A stretch of 64,000 nucleotides of DNA from Phyllobacterium myrsinacearum (GTDB taxonomy: Bacteria > Pseudomonadota > Alphaproteobacteria > Rhizobiales > Rhizobiaceae), in NCBI RefSeq assembly GCF_014138285.1, contig NZ_JACGXN010000009.1, positions 1-64,000 of the forward strand, written 5' to 3'. A program made the position numbers and the translations under genes. Below are positions 48,528-57,439 of this stretch, piece by piece (the stretch's first letter is position 1; each line of letters starts with the position of its first letter). Below the pieces are notes generated by a model. It had not been told where the DNA came from and did no database searches. It saw only the letters and a list, made by a program, of their open reading frames with translations.

Positions 48528-48938
48528 ATGAAAATCAATGCGTATCTGAATTTTGATGGACAATGCGAAGAAGCATTCAAATTCTACGAAAAGGTTCTGA
48601 ACGGCAAGATCCAGTTCATGGCCCGTTTCGGCGAGATGCCCGAAGGTGGTCAGATGCCCGGATCGGAAAATCTGATCATGCACGTCCATATGACTGTGGG
48701 TGACAATGAACTGATGGGCTCCGATGCACCGCCGCCCTATTTCGAGAAGGCGCAGGGAATGCATGTTTCCCTGCATGTCGATAGTGCTGCCGATGCCGAC
48801 CGGATTTTTGCTGCATTGGCCGAGGGCGGTAAAGTCAGCGCGCCGATCGGGGAAACATCATGGGCTATTCGCTTTGGCATGCTCGTAGACCGTTTTGGAA
48901 CACCCTGGATCATCAATTTCGCCAAGCCGATGATGTGA
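48528..48938 (+). CDS. VOC-family (PhnB-like) protein
   Basis: A 136-residue glyoxalase-fold protein of the PhnB type, a single bilobed vicinal-oxygen-chelate unit. MKINAYLNFDGQCEEAFKFY is the typical start, with SENLIMHVHMTVGDNELMGSD and GMLVDRFGTPWIINF later. AGGAGAGGAG before the ATG is a strong ribosome-binding site. Function is unknown; family members are often misnamed 3-demethylubiquinone methyltransferase. Confidence 0.88.
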   Translation: MKINAYLNFDGQCEEAFKFYEKVLNGKIQFMARFGEMPEGGQMPGSENLIMHVHMTVGDNELMGSDAPPPYFEKAQGMHVSLHVDSAADADRIFAALAEGGKVSAPIGETSWAIRFGMLVDRFGTPWIINFAKPMM

Positions 48939-48998
48939 TAATAAAAGATGATATCCCGGTGCTTCGGCACCGGGGTCGATCTCTGCCTGCACTCCCTC

Positions 48999-49063
48999 TG
49001 TGCGCGGTTCGTGGTTCGACAAGCTCACCATGAGGGAGAGTGGTGAGCGTGTCGAACCACGAG
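48999..49063. repeat. Intergenic repeat, family A, copy 3 (short form)
   Basis: Shortened copy: the left arm TGCGCGGTTCGTGGTTCGAC...ATGAGGGAGAGTGG runs directly into a partial right arm (TGAGCGTGTCGAACCACGAG), so the core and part of the right arm are deleted. Confidence 0.8.
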
Positions 49064-49096
49064 CCATCGTCATGCAATCAAAAATTGGGGAATCAG

Positions 49097-49534
49097 TCAG
49101 CTTTTGGCTGGAGCAGGAACATCCGAGGACTGCTTGCAGCCCTTCAGCCAGACATCATAAACCGGGTGCTCGACCGCATTGAGACCGGGGCTGTCGGCAA
49201 ACATCCAGCCGGAGAAAATCTTGCGGATCTTGCGGTCGAGGGTGATTTCATCCACTTCGACAAACGTATCGGTTTTTGGTGTTTCCGTATCCGGACGCGT
49301 GTAGCAGACACGCGGTGTCAGCTGCAACGCGCCGAACTGAACCGTTTCATCGATATAGACATCAAACGAGGTGATTCGACCGGTAATCTTGTCGAGGCCC
49401 GAAAAAACAGCGATCGGGTTGGAAATCTTGTCGTCGGCGGCAAATGCGGGTGCACACAGGCCAATGGCCATCAAACCGGCCGCCACAAGGCGGGTTTTGC
49501 TGCGGAATGGAAAGGACAAGTTGGGACGGATCAT
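49097..49534 (-). CDS. DUF2155 exported protein
   Basis: A 145-residue protein with signal peptide ending near CAPAFAADD. The DUF2155 core is FSGLDKITGRITSFDVYIDE, FGALQLTPRVCYTR and KIFSGWMFADSPGLNAVEHP, with two Cys that could pair. The start at 49534 (MIRPNLSFPF) has GGA upstream. The gene lies after the NDUFA12 gene on the same strand, a usual rhizobial neighbour. Function unknown; envelope location inferred. Confidence 0.88.
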   Translation of the reverse strand: MIRPNLSFPFRSKTRLVAAGLMAIGLCAPAFAADDKISNPIAVFSGLDKITGRITSFDVYIDETVQFGALQLTPRVCYTRPDTETPKTDTFVEVDEITLDRKIRKIFSGWMFADSPGLNAVEHPVYDVWLKGCKQSSDVPAPAKS

Positions 49535-49618
49535 TTCAATTCCGGCTGTGTTCAGGCTGACGGGACAGTTTCTTACCAACCCGTCGATAATCACCAATTG
49601 TGGCAGAAGAAAATCCGT

Positions 49619-50017
49619 TCAGGATCCCGGTGTCCATGCATCGTAATCGCCCGTCACGGCAGGACGGTTGTCGCCATGAGCAATGGAACCCTTTGGACGG
49701 TAGGCAGCGGCGGAACCGGTGAGGTTCTGCTGATGGGGCTTTTCCCAAACATGCGCTTTGTAATCTTCGCGGGACGGCGGCGTTTCAGCGCGATGATGAA
49801 TCCAGCCGTGCCAGCCCGCAGGAATAGCCGAAGCTTCCGCATAGCCCTTGTAGATCACCCAGCGGCGCGTGCGGCCTTCGGAATCCTGCGTGCCTTCATA
49901 ATAGACATTGCCGAACTCGTCTTCACCGACTTTCGTACCCTTGCGCCATGTAAAGACGCGCGTACCGATCGTCTGACTGTTCCACCAGGTGAAAAACTGT
50001 AAAAGGAAGGTCTTCAT
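49619..50017 (-). CDS. NDUFA12-family complex I accessory subunit
   Basis: A 132-residue homologue of mitochondrial NDUFA12 (B17.2), an alphaproteobacterial complex I accessory subunit. WWNSQTIGTRVFTWRKGTKV and RRWVIYKGYAEASAIPAGWH followed by GWIHH are the family signature. The start at 50017 (MKTFLLQFF) has AGGA upstream. The nuo genes are not in the window. Confidence 0.93.
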   Translation of the reverse strand: MKTFLLQFFTWWNSQTIGTRVFTWRKGTKVGEDEFGNVYYEGTQDSEGRTRRWVIYKGYAEASAIPAGWHGWIHHRAETPPSREDYKAHVWEKPHQQNLTGSAAAYRPKGSIAHGDNRPAVTGDYDAWTPGS

Positions 50018-50087
50018 AGCAATCCTGCTTCGAACTCTGTCGTTCAACTCTTCGGGTTATGGCCGTATCACCTGGGGATAGCAAGGG

Positions 50088-50576
50088 TCAAGTTGCCGCT
50101 GGCGGGGCTTCCACGACCATTTTGAAACCGGCATGGCTCTTCTTGAACCCCAGCCTTTCGTAGAAACGATGCGCATCCACCCGCTTGGCATTCGACATCA
50201 ACTGTATCAGCCCCACACGGCGCGCCTTGCCGAGCGCAATGCAATGTTCGATCAGCTTGGCGCCGATCCCCTTGCCGCGCAGGTCGCTGCGGGTCTGCAC
50301 AGCGCCGATGGTCATATTGGTGGTGCCGCGACTTGGCAATGTCGTGGTAAACGTCACCTGTGCCGTGGCAACCACTTCACCCTCGAGCACGCCGACAATC
50401 AGCTGGTCGCAATTGCTGGCTTCGATCTGGTCGAAAGCGCGCTCATAGTGCGGAAAAAACGCGGGATCCGTCGTGTCACCATGGCCGCCAACCAGATCCT
50501 CGGCGAATATCGCAATCAGTGCGGGCAAGTCCGCACGGATAGCGCGACGGAAAACAGGTTCAGCAACCGATGTCAC
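50088..50576 (-). CDS. GNAT acetyltransferase
   Basis: A 162-residue N-acetyltransferase fold. The acetyl-CoA loop is VQTRSDLRGKGIGAKLIEHC (R-x-x-G-x-G), with later RVDAHRFYERLGF. Start is GTG at 50576, overlapping the stop of the preceding gene (GTGA), so both GNAT genes are coupled. The acceptor is unknown. Confidence 0.9.
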   Translation of the reverse strand: MTSVAEPVFRRAIRADLPALIAIFAEDLVGGHGDTTDPAFFPHYERAFDQIEASNCDQLIVGVLEGEVVATAQVTFTTTLPSRGTTNMTIGAVQTRSDLRGKGIGAKLIEHCIALGKARRVGLIQLMSNAKRVDAHRFYERLGFKKSHAGFKMVVEAPPAAT

Positions 50577-51082
50577 GGCGCGAGCTCATATCCCGACAGG
50601 GATTTCTCCATCACCAGCACGGAAATACCGGAATTGGCTTCTCCCCAGTTGTCCGTCCGCGCACCGGTCAGATCAAACCCCCTGCTTTCATAAAAGCGCC
50701 GAGCCTTTTGATTTGATTCGATAACTTCGAGATGCAGCATGAACACGCCGGGAAAAGCGCTTTCCACTTCCGCCAGCAGGAGCGAACCCACGCCATTGCT
50801 TTGCTTTTCCGGATGCACATAGAGCTGGTTGAGCAGCGCCAGCTTGTGGTCCTTTTGCGAGGCATAGGCCATGCCGTAGAGATCAGCACCGTCATCGGCG
50901 AGGATGAACTCGGAATAGGGCTTTGCCAGCTGCTTTTTCAACGCATCCAGCGAGTGGTAGCGATTGGTGACCGCATTGACCTTTTCGACGCCGTAAACAT
51001 CGTCATAGGTTGCATGCCAGGTCTCTACGAGCAAATCACGGACAGTTACCAGATCGTCCTTCGTCGCGCTTCGAATCCACAT
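50573..51082 (-). CDS. GNAT acetyltransferase
   Basis: A 169-residue GNAT protein. LNQLYVHPEKQSNGVGSLLL is the CoA-binding strand and loop, and SNQKARRFYESRGFDLTGAR ends the fold. It starts 14 bp downstream of gatB on the same strand and overlaps the next GNAT gene. The acceptor is unknown; the two enzymes are not close copies. Confidence 0.9.
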   Translation of the reverse strand: MWIRSATKDDLVTVRDLLVETWHATYDDVYGVEKVNAVTNRYHSLDALKKQLAKPYSEFILADDGADLYGMAYASQKDHKLALLNQLYVHPEKQSNGVGSLLLAEVESAFPGVFMLHLEVIESNQKARRFYESRGFDLTGARTDNWGEANSGISVLVMEKSLSGYELAP

Positions 51083-51096
51083 TCTTTAATCGACCT

Positions 51097-52599
51097 TTAA
51101 TCGACAATCCCGAGTTTTGCCTTGACCAGATCGCTGACAGCCTGCGGATTTGCCTTGCCGCCAGTAGACTTCATCACCTGCCCGACAAACCAGCCGGCCA
51201 TAGTGGGCTTTGCCTTTGCCTGCTCAACCTTATCAGGATTCGCGGCAATAACATCATCAACGGCTTTTTCAATCGCACCGGTATCGGTCACCTGCTTCAT
51301 GCCGCGCTCTTCCACCAGCGCGCGCGGATCACCGCCCTCGTTCCAGACGAGCTCGAACAGGTCCTTGGCGATCTTGCCGGAAATCGTGCCTTCCTTGATC
51401 AGATCGATAATGCCACCAAGCTGATCCGGCGATACAGGCGATTCTTCAATGCCCTTGCCGGCCTTGTTCAGCGCACCGAGCAGATCATTGATCACCCAGT
51501 TGGCGGCAAGCTTGCCGTCGCGCCCTTCAGCCACCGCCTCGAAATAATCGGCAATCGCCTTTTCCGTCACCAGAATGGACGCGTCATAGACCGAGAGGCC
51601 CAGCGCCGATACAAGCCGCATCTTCTTGTCATCCGGCAGTTCGGGAAGATCAGCCCGCAATTCGTCCACGTAGGACTGCTCAAATTCGAGGGGCAGAAGA
51701 TCGGGATCGGGGAAATAGCGATAGTCATGCGCTTCTTCCTTCGAGCGCATGGAGCGTGTCTCGCCCTTTACCGGATCGAACAGACGTGTTTCCTGGTCGA
51801 TCGATCCACCGTCTTCCAGAATGGCTACCTGCCGGCGTGCTTCATAGTCGATAGCCTGACCGACAAAGCGGATAGAGTTGACGTTCTTGATTTCGCAACG
51901 CGTTCCGAACGCCCCACCCGGCTTGCGCACGGAGACGTTGACGTCGGCGCGCATGGAGCCTTCATCCATGTTGCCATCACAGGTGCCGAGATAGCGGACG
52001 ATGGTGCGCATCTTGGTCAGGTAGGCCTTCGCCTCGTCGGCCGAACGCATATCCGGCTTGGATACGATTTCCATCAGCGCCACGCCTGAACGGTTCAGGT
52101 CCACATAGGACATGGTGGGGTTCTGGTCATGCAGAGACTTGCCCGCATCCTGTTCCAGATGCAGTCGCTCGATACCGATCTCGATATCTTCGAACTGGCC
52201 CTTGTTGTCAGGTCCAACCGAAATAAGCATCGTGCCTTCGCCGACGATGGGCTGCTTGAACTGCGAAATCTGATAACCCTGCGGCAGATCCGGATAAAAA
52301 TAGTTCTTCCGGTCGAAGACCGATTTCAGGTTGATCTGCGCCTTCAGACCTAGACCGGTCCGAATCGCCTGACGGACGCACCATTCGTTGATGACGGGCA
52401 GCATGCCGGGCATGGCAGCATCGACCAGCGATACATTCTCATTGGGTTCGGCGCCGAATGTCGTGGAAGCACCGGAAAAGAGTTTCGAATTGGATGTGAC
52501 CTGCGCATGAACTTCCATACCGATGACGATTTCCCAGTCGCCTGTGGCGCCGGAAATGAAACGCTTGGGTTCGGGTGTGCGGCTATCAACGAGAGTCAT
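51097..52599 (-). CDS. gatB: Aspartyl/glutamyl-tRNA amidotransferase subunit B
   Basis: A 500-residue GatB, which with GatA and GatC amidates Glu-tRNA(Gln) and Asp-tRNA(Asn). The start of the fold is [20 protein letters not shown]. Zinc/kinase-site sequences include [12 protein letters not shown] and [12 protein letters not shown], and a YqeY-like C-terminal domain ends in VKAKLGIVD. Other Gat subunits are not nearby. Confidence 0.97.
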   Translation of the reverse strand: MTLVDSRTPEPKRFISGATGDWEIVIGMEVHAQVTSNSKLFSGASTTFGAEPNENVSLVDAAMPGMLPVINEWCVRQAIRTGLGLKAQINLKSVFDRKNYFYPDLPQGYQISQFKQPIVGEGTMLISVGPDNKGQFEDIEIGIERLHLEQDAGKSLHDQNPTMSYVDLNRSGVALMEIVSKPDMRSADEAKAYLTKMRTIVRYLGTCDGNMDEGSMRADVNVSVRKPGGAFGTRCEIKNVNSIRFVGQAIDYEARRQVAILEDGGSIDQETRLFDPVKGETRSMRSKEEAHDYRYFPDPDLLPLEFEQSYVDELRADLPELPDDKKMRLVSALGLSVYDASILVTEKAIADYFEAVAEGRDGKLAANWVINDLLGALNKAGKGIEESPVSPDQLGGIIDLIKEGTISGKIAKDLFELVWNEGGDPRALVEERGMKQVTDTGAIEKAVDDVIAANPDKVEQAKAKPTMAGWFVGQVMKSTGGKANPQAVSDLVKAKLGIVD

Positions 52600-52788
52600 G
52601 CTGGGCTGTCATTCCTGGCTAAATTTGTCTGTCTACTGGCTAGTCGAAACAGCTCCGGGAGGCAAGTGTTTCTCCATTCCGAAGCACTCTGATTGCGGAA
52701 ATGCAGCGCTTCGGCCTGTTTTTCCTGTCCCACAATGCTACCGTTGATTCCGGGTAGCGGATCACCTGACATACATTCGGAGGACGCC

Positions 52789-53430
52789 ATGCAGAATATC
52801 TATGGTCTTGCCATCCCTGAGACCCTTGCCGAAACGGTCAGACCCGAGACAACAGCCCTCGTTGTCTATGACATGCAGGTCGGCATATTGCGGCAGATGA
52901 AAGACGGCGCTGCCATTCTGCAAAAAGTGTTGCAAACCCTTGAGATCGCCCGCTCTGCCGGCATCCGCATTTTCTTCATGCGCCATATGTCCCTGCCGAA
53001 GAAAATGGCTGGCGTGTTTCAGCTGAAGCAGATGATGGCGTGGCAGCGCCAATCGTCCGCTGAGAATGTCGAGCCTTGGTTTTTGCGCGATAATCCCGGG
53101 TTTGCGCTTGCACCGGAACTCGCCGTTCGGCAGGATGAAGCCATTCTCGACAAGATCACATTCTCTGCGTTCGAAGGCACGCCGCTGGCCATCGCACTGC
53201 GCGACTGCGGTCTCAAGAGCTTCATCATCTGCGGCATTGCCACGGAGATCGGTATAGACCCAACGGTGCGGCACGGTACTGATCTTGGTTTTATCCCGGT
53301 TATTCTCACCGATGCCTGCGGTGGCGGCCATGCTGAGGCGGCAGAACGGTCGATGGCCAATCTGGCTTTTATGGGTGATGCGATGTTGTGCACGGTCGAG
53401 GAACTGGCTGCTGCCGTGTCTGTTCAATAG
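52789..53430 (+). CDS. Isochorismatase-fold protein lacking the catalytic Cys
   Basis: A 213-residue cysteine-hydrolase-fold protein. VVYDMQVGILRQM carries the conserved Asp and DKITFSAFEGTPL the Lys. At the nucleophile position, where relatives have (T/A)TxxCV, this protein has IATEIGIDPTVR with Gly. Hence hydrolysis by the usual Cys path is unlikely, though a family with this signature is widespread. CGGAGG before ATG 52789 sets the start. Divergent from gatB. Confidence 0.85.
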   Translation: MQNIYGLAIPETLAETVRPETTALVVYDMQVGILRQMKDGAAILQKVLQTLEIARSAGIRIFFMRHMSLPKKMAGVFQLKQMMAWQRQSSAENVEPWFLRDNPGFALAPELAVRQDEAILDKITFSAFEGTPLAIALRDCGLKSFIICGIATEIGIDPTVRHGTDLGFIPVILTDACGGGHAEAAERSMANLAFMGDAMLCTVEELAAAVSVQ

Positions 53431-53486
53431 AGCAACGGCATATCCGTTGTGTGTCGTTAGTGGTTCCACGAGCCTGCACTTACTGT

Positions 53487-53650
53487 AGTGCGTGGTTCGA
53501 CAAGCTCACCATGAGGGAGAGTGGTGCTGTAAGGCTAATCGCCAGCGTTGCAGAACGAGCCAATCACGTGCGTTGCAGATTTTAGCTCCCTGCAATCCTC
53601 ACTTTCCCTCATGGTGAGCCTCCTGAGCTTGCCGAAGGGCGAACCACGCA
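53487..53650. repeat. Intergenic repeat, family A, copy 4 (long core)
   Basis: Arms as in copy 1, with the left arm lacking the TGGTTCG duplication. The core is about 30 bp longer (GGCTAATCGCCAGCGTTGC...CCAATCACGTGCGTTGCAGA). The right arm carries an insertion reading CCTCCTGAGCTTGCCGAAGG. It lies 57 bp after the isochorismatase-fold gene. Confidence 0.8.
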
Positions 53651-53743
53651 TGATGGTTTTGCAACCAGCCTATCTCCATTCTGAAGCTACACTCTTCCGG
53701 TTGCCACGCCCGCTTTTGCGTCTGGCCATTGAAAGAAGAGAAT

Positions 53744-53814
53744 GACGGGCGGTCCTTGGAACGCGGGTCTTGGGTATTCTGTATGCGATGCTTGCGATCC
53801 AAGGACCACCCGCC
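53744..53814. repeat. Imperfect inverted repeat, family C
   Basis: Arms GGCGGTCCTTGGA and TCCAAGGACCACCCGCC enclose 37 bases including CGGGTCTTGGGTATTC. It sits beside family A copy 4 and family B. Open frames crossing it look like repeat translation, not genes. Confidence 0.55.
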
Positions 53815-54063
53815 CCGGCGATTTGTGTTTCCGCCTGTTCTGCCCTGTCATCTGGCTGCTGGGCCGAATGAATAGAACAGCTTCAGCGAAACCTCCCCAG
53901 TCTCACAGGTTCTCCCCACGAGGCCGAAGCGCCGATCCTTTCCCGACTTTCGAAAGTTTCCGGAAGCATTCTCGCCGGAAAGGACACGATGAGAATAAGC
54001 GAGGATGAGAACTGTTGGATAAGTTGGTGGGATTTTTCTGAGCGAGACGAGATTTGATGATTG

Positions 54064-54229
54064 TTTCACCCCCCTCTGCCCTGTCGGGCATCTCGCCCGC
54101 AAGGGGGGAGATCACATCGACATCAGAATGATCGCTAACTTTTCAACGTAGCAAATTGTGAGAAATAGCAATGAAGGCTGATCTCCCCCCTTGCGGGGGA
54201 GATGCCCGACAGGGCAGAGGGGGGTAAAA
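54064..54229. repeat. Intergenic inverted repeat, family B
   Basis: Two inverted arms of about 46 bp (54064-54114 and 54180-54229) of the type CCCCCTCTGCCCTGTCGGGC followed by ATCT(C/CC)CCCGCAAGGGG(GG)AGATCA. A ~65-base spacer separates them. Each arm holds its own TCTCCCCC/GGGGGAGA hairpin. This sequence type is widespread between rhizobial genes. Confidence 0.8.
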
Positions 54230-54249
54230 CATCCCGCTCTTGCATGAGT

Positions 54250-54282
54250 TCGCCCTTCGACAAGCTCAGGAAGCTCACCAAG
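54250..54282. repeat. Single arm of family A, copy 5
   Basis: CGCCCTTCGACAAGCTCAGG followed by AAGCTCACCAAG is one arm of family A in the variant also seen in copy 6. The other arm is missing. Confidence 0.65.
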
Positions 54283-54308
54283 CATACTGCAAATGCAATC
54301 CAACTCAC

Positions 54309-54956
54309 CTACCCCACCAGCATTTCCCGCAGCACCATTCGCTTGAAATTCTTTACCAGCGCGTCGCCTTCTGCCCGATCGACTGAGATCGCAAGGCGCA
54401 TGGTTGCTTCGCCCAGCTGCATGATCAGAAAACTGGAATTTTCAAGCGCAGCCCTGTCCGCAGCCGGATTGATCCGCGAACGCGCATCCGCAAGCACGGC
54501 GCCATTGAGGCGGCTGTCATGAAGATCGATATCGCGCAGCGCCTTGTCGGCCTGCGTGCCCGACCAGATATCCCGCATGACAGGTTCGGCCAGAAACATC
54601 GCGTAATAGACGTCGATAAGTTCGGCAAAGGATGCCTGCAAGCCATTCATATCACTGACATTTTGCAGCGCATCGGCGATACAGTCACGCCCGAGCGCAT
54701 TATACCGTTCAGCCAGGGTGCGAATGATCGATCCCTTGTCCGGAAAGTACTGGTAGAGCGATCCGATCGATATTTCCGCCATCTCCGCCACATCGCTCAT
54801 ACGCATGGCGTCGCTGCCGCCTTGAGCGATCAGCGTCGAGGCGCAGGACAGAATGCGCTCCACCCTCTCCTTGCTGCGCCGCTGCGTCGGCTCCTTGCGT
54901 GGCATCGTGGCTTCCTTGTCGCCGGATGCTGGCACAATCGGTGCAATCTCGTTCAT
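54309..54956 (-). CDS. TetR-family repressor
   Basis: A 215-residue regulator. The N-terminal helix-turn-helix is RILSCASTLIAQGGSDAMRM followed by SDVAEMAEISIGSLYQYFPDKG, the TetR pattern. GGAG seven bases before 54956 (MNEIAPIVP) supports this start; MPRKEPTQRRS at 54905 is an alternative. It is divergent from the NmrA-like gene and should bind the paired operators between them. The effector is unknown. Confidence 0.93.
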   Translation of the reverse strand: MNEIAPIVPASGDKEATMPRKEPTQRRSKERVERILSCASTLIAQGGSDAMRMSDVAEMAEISIGSLYQYFPDKGSIIRTLAERYNALGRDCIADALQNVSDMNGLQASFAELIDVYYAMFLAEPVMRDIWSGTQADKALRDIDLHDSRLNGAVLADARSRINPAADRAALENSSFLIMQLGEATMRLAISVDRAEGDALVKNFKRMVLREMLVG

Positions 54957-54995
54957 GCAGGGTCTCCAGGACTCATAAATTCCGCTTGACTCCAA

Positions 54996-55044
54996 TAATA
55001 TGAGGATTTATCACATATTGCAAATGTGAGGATTACTCATATTA
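54996..55044. promoter_or_regulatory. Candidate TetR operators
   Basis: TAATATGAG (54996-55004) and CTCATATTA (55036-55044) are perfect 9-bp inverted arms. Inside, the sequence repeats in tandem: AATATGAGGATT at 54997 and AATGTGAGGATT at 55023, each followed by a TCAYAT half. Thus two operator copies 26 bp apart lie between the divergent TetR and NmrA-like genes. Confidence 0.6.
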
Positions 55045-55061
55045 ATTTAAGGGAGATGAAC

Positions 55062-55922
55062 ATGACCACCAGCAGTAGCATTTCTTCGACAAAACCCATT
55101 CTTATCGTCGGCGGTACGGGCAAGACCGGGCGCCGCGTGGTCGAACGGCTCACGGCGCAGAACGTGCCTGTTCGCATCGGTTCGCGCAGCGGCACCCCGG
55201 CCTTTGACTGGGAAGACCGCAATACGTGGCTTCCAGTGCTTGAAGGTGTCAAAGCCGCCTACATCACCTATTATCCGGACATTGCCATCCCCGGTGCGAC
55301 CGAAACCGTGGAGGCATTCACGCGGCTTGCCGTGGACAACGGCGTAAAACGGCTCGTGCTCCTGTCGGGGCGCGGTGAACACGAAGCCCAGCGCGCCGAA
55401 AAAGCGTTTCAGGCTTCAGGAGCCGACTGGACCATCGTCCGCGCCAGCTGGTTCGCCCAGAATTTCAGCGAGAACGTCATGCTGGCCTCCATCCTTGCTG
55501 GCGAACTCGCCCTGCCGGTCGGTAGCGTGGGCGAGCCGTTCATCGATACGGACGATATTGCCGATGTGGTCGCAGCAGCGCTGACCGACGATCGCCATAT
55601 CGGCCAACTCTACGAGGTCACAGGGCCGCGTCTCTTGACTTTTGCACAAGCCACGGCAGAAATCGCCAGCGCCACCAAGCGCGATATTCGCTATCTGACG
55701 ATAACACCGGAACAGTTCTCAGAGGCGCTGACACAGGAACAGCTTCCGCCTGACATCGTCGGCCTTCTCAATGAGCTCTTCACCGAGGTGCTCGACGGCC
55801 GCAACGAATATCTCACCGATGGTGTGCAGCGGGCACTTGGTCGCGCCCCGCGCGACTTTTCGGATTACGTTCAGAAAACAGCAGCAACCGGCATCTGGTC
55901 CGGCATATCGGAGGGACAGTAA
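55062..55922 (+). CDS. NmrA-like NAD(P)-binding protein
   Basis: A 286-residue atypical short-chain dehydrogenase. PILIVGGTGKTGRRVVERL is the dinucleotide loop. ADWTIVRASWFAQNFSENVM and TDDIADVVAAAL are typical of NmrA/azoreductase-like (QOR2) proteins that sense or use NADPH. GGGAG six bases before 55062 sets the start. The stop lies one base before the DUF1772 gene, forming a TetR-controlled operon. Confidence 0.9.
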   Translation: MTTSSSISSTKPILIVGGTGKTGRRVVERLTAQNVPVRIGSRSGTPAFDWEDRNTWLPVLEGVKAAYITYYPDIAIPGATETVEAFTRLAVDNGVKRLVLLSGRGEHEAQRAEKAFQASGADWTIVRASWFAQNFSENVMLASILAGELALPVGSVGEPFIDTDDIADVVAAALTDDRHIGQLYEVTGPRLLTFAQATAEIASATKRDIRYLTITPEQFSEALTQEQLPPDIVGLLNELFTEVLDGRNEYLTDGVQRALGRAPRDFSDYVQKTAATGIWSGISEGQ

Positions 55923-55923
55923 C

Positions 55924-56412
55924 ATGTGGCTACCTATTCTCACCCTTTTGGCCGCCCTGGGAAGCGGCCTGATGGCGGGTTTGTTCTTCGCCTTTTCAAG
56001 CTTCATCATGACGGCGCTGGCAAAATTGCCAGCCGAACAGGGCATCGCCGCGATGAACTCGATCAACGTGACGATCATCAATTTCTCGTTCATGCTCGCC
56101 TTCTTCGGTACGGCCGCGATCTGCGTGGTGCTCGGGGTCGTCAGTATCCTGCGCTGGAGTGATGCCGGATCACTGGCTCTTCTGGCTGGCAGCGTGCTCT
56201 TTCTCGTCGGCACCATCATTGTGACGATGGTGTTCAACGTGCCGCTGAATGACGCGCTTGCTGCTGTCACGGCGCCTGCCAGCGCCGAAGGCGCCGGTGT
56301 CTGGACCACGTACCTGCAGGATTGGCTGCCCTGGAACCATGTACGGACGGTCGCGAACTTCGCCGCCCTCGCCGCCTTCATCTTCGCTTTCGCCCAGCAG
56401 TCGCAGGCATAA
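55924..56412 (+). CDS. DUF1772 membrane protein
   Basis: A 162-residue protein with four likely helices (3-25, 45-68, 75-98, 140-158). DUF1772 is related to anthrone oxygenase; VFNVPLNDALA and WNHVRTVANF are the conserved loops, with Asn, Trp and His. Its gene is one base from the NmrA-like gene, so both probably answer the same signal. The true reaction is unknown. Confidence 0.85.
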   Translation: MWLPILTLLAALGSGLMAGLFFAFSSFIMTALAKLPAEQGIAAMNSINVTIINFSFMLAFFGTAAICVVLGVVSILRWSDAGSLALLAGSVLFLVGTIIVTMVFNVPLNDALAAVTAPASAEGAGVWTTYLQDWLPWNHVRTVANFAALAAFIFAFAQQSQA

Positions 56413-56413
56413 G

Positions 56414-57358
56414 CTACCTGACAACCCGAAGCGCGCGTGCGGCGCGCTTCAAAGCCTGCGGCGGCTGACCATACAGCCTCAAAAACGCACGGCGCATCCG
56501 CTCCGGGTCCTTGAAGCCAACCAATACGGCAATACTCTCGATCGGTTCACTACCCGATTCAATCCGCACCCGCGCCGCTTCCGCCCGCAGGCGCTCCACT
56601 GCCTTTGCCGGCGTTTCTCCCGTTTCTGCCCGGAACGCCCGGCCAAACTGGCGCGGACTGAGACAGGCCGCCTCCGCCAGCCGCTCGACCGGTAACGGCT
56701 CATGCAAATGCTCGCGGGCAAAGCCAAGGGCACGCCGCACGCGATCACTGTCCGGCTCCAGCTCCAGCATCGCGGAAAACTGCGACTGTCCGCCTGGCCG
56801 GCGATGGTAGACCACCAGTTCCTGCGCCACGGCACGTGCAGCTTCGGCGCCAAGATCGTCCTCGATCAATGCCAGCGCCAGATCGATACCCGCTGATATG
56901 CCAGCCGATGTCCACACGGAACCATCCTTGATGTAAATGCAGTCACGGTCCACGGCGACACCGGGAAAACGCTTCTGCAGGTCAGCCGCGCGCCGCCAAT
57001 GGGTCGTTGCCCTTTTGCTGTCGAGAATGCCCGCTGCGGCAAGAAGAAAAGCACCTGTGCAGACGCTGGCGACACGGCGCGAGCGTGAGGCAAGATCGCG
57101 TACCAGCGCAGGTAGAGCTTCCGTTCGGGACCCAGCCCGGGCACCATTGCCCCCCGCAATCACCAGCGTATCGAAATAGCGCTCCTCGGCCCGTGTTGTC
57201 ATGACATCCAACCCTGCCGAGCTCGGCACAAGCCCACCCTGCGGAGAAATGACATGCAGCCGGTATTGTCGCCCGGCAATCTGGAAGGCAGACAGAGGCC
57301 CCGTCAGATCGAGAATCTGGAACTTGGGAAAGACGAAAAATCCGATGTCACGGGTCAT
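56414..57358 (-). CDS. GlxA-type transcription regulator (DJ-1/PfpI plus AraC HTH)
   Basis: A 314-residue regulator. The N-terminal DJ-1/PfpI domain (LDLTGPLSAFQIA, VASVCTGAFLLAAAG, TTHW) likely senses a ligand. The C-terminal AraC HTH (VERLAEAACLSPRQFGRAFR and IAVLVGFKDPERMRRAFLR) binds DNA. The start at 57358 (MTRDIGFFVF) is the family start. It is divergent from the isonitrile-hydratase-like gene with 81 bp between, and ends one base from DUF1772. Confidence 0.92.
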   Translation of the reverse strand: MTRDIGFFVFPKFQILDLTGPLSAFQIAGRQYRLHVISPQGGLVPSSAGLDVMTTRAEERYFDTLVIAGGNGARAGSRTEALPALVRDLASRSRRVASVCTGAFLLAAAGILDSKRATTHWRRAADLQKRFPGVAVDRDCIYIKDGSVWTSAGISAGIDLALALIEDDLGAEAARAVAQELVVYHRRPGGQSQFSAMLELEPDSDRVRRALGFAREHLHEPLPVERLAEAACLSPRQFGRAFRAETGETPAKAVERLRAEAARVRIESGSEPIESIAVLVGFKDPERMRRAFLRLYGQPPQALKRAARALRVVR

Positions 57359-57439
57359 GGCTGAAAATGAGGGTTCTATGTCGTTTGAGACGTGATCATG
57401 TCGGCCTATCCTGACGCTGTCAATCACAAAGGATCAGCC

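Noticed and set aside
53742..54008. 88-codon frame in the repeat island
   Set aside because: Crosses the family C inverted repeat and reads as translated repeat sequence.
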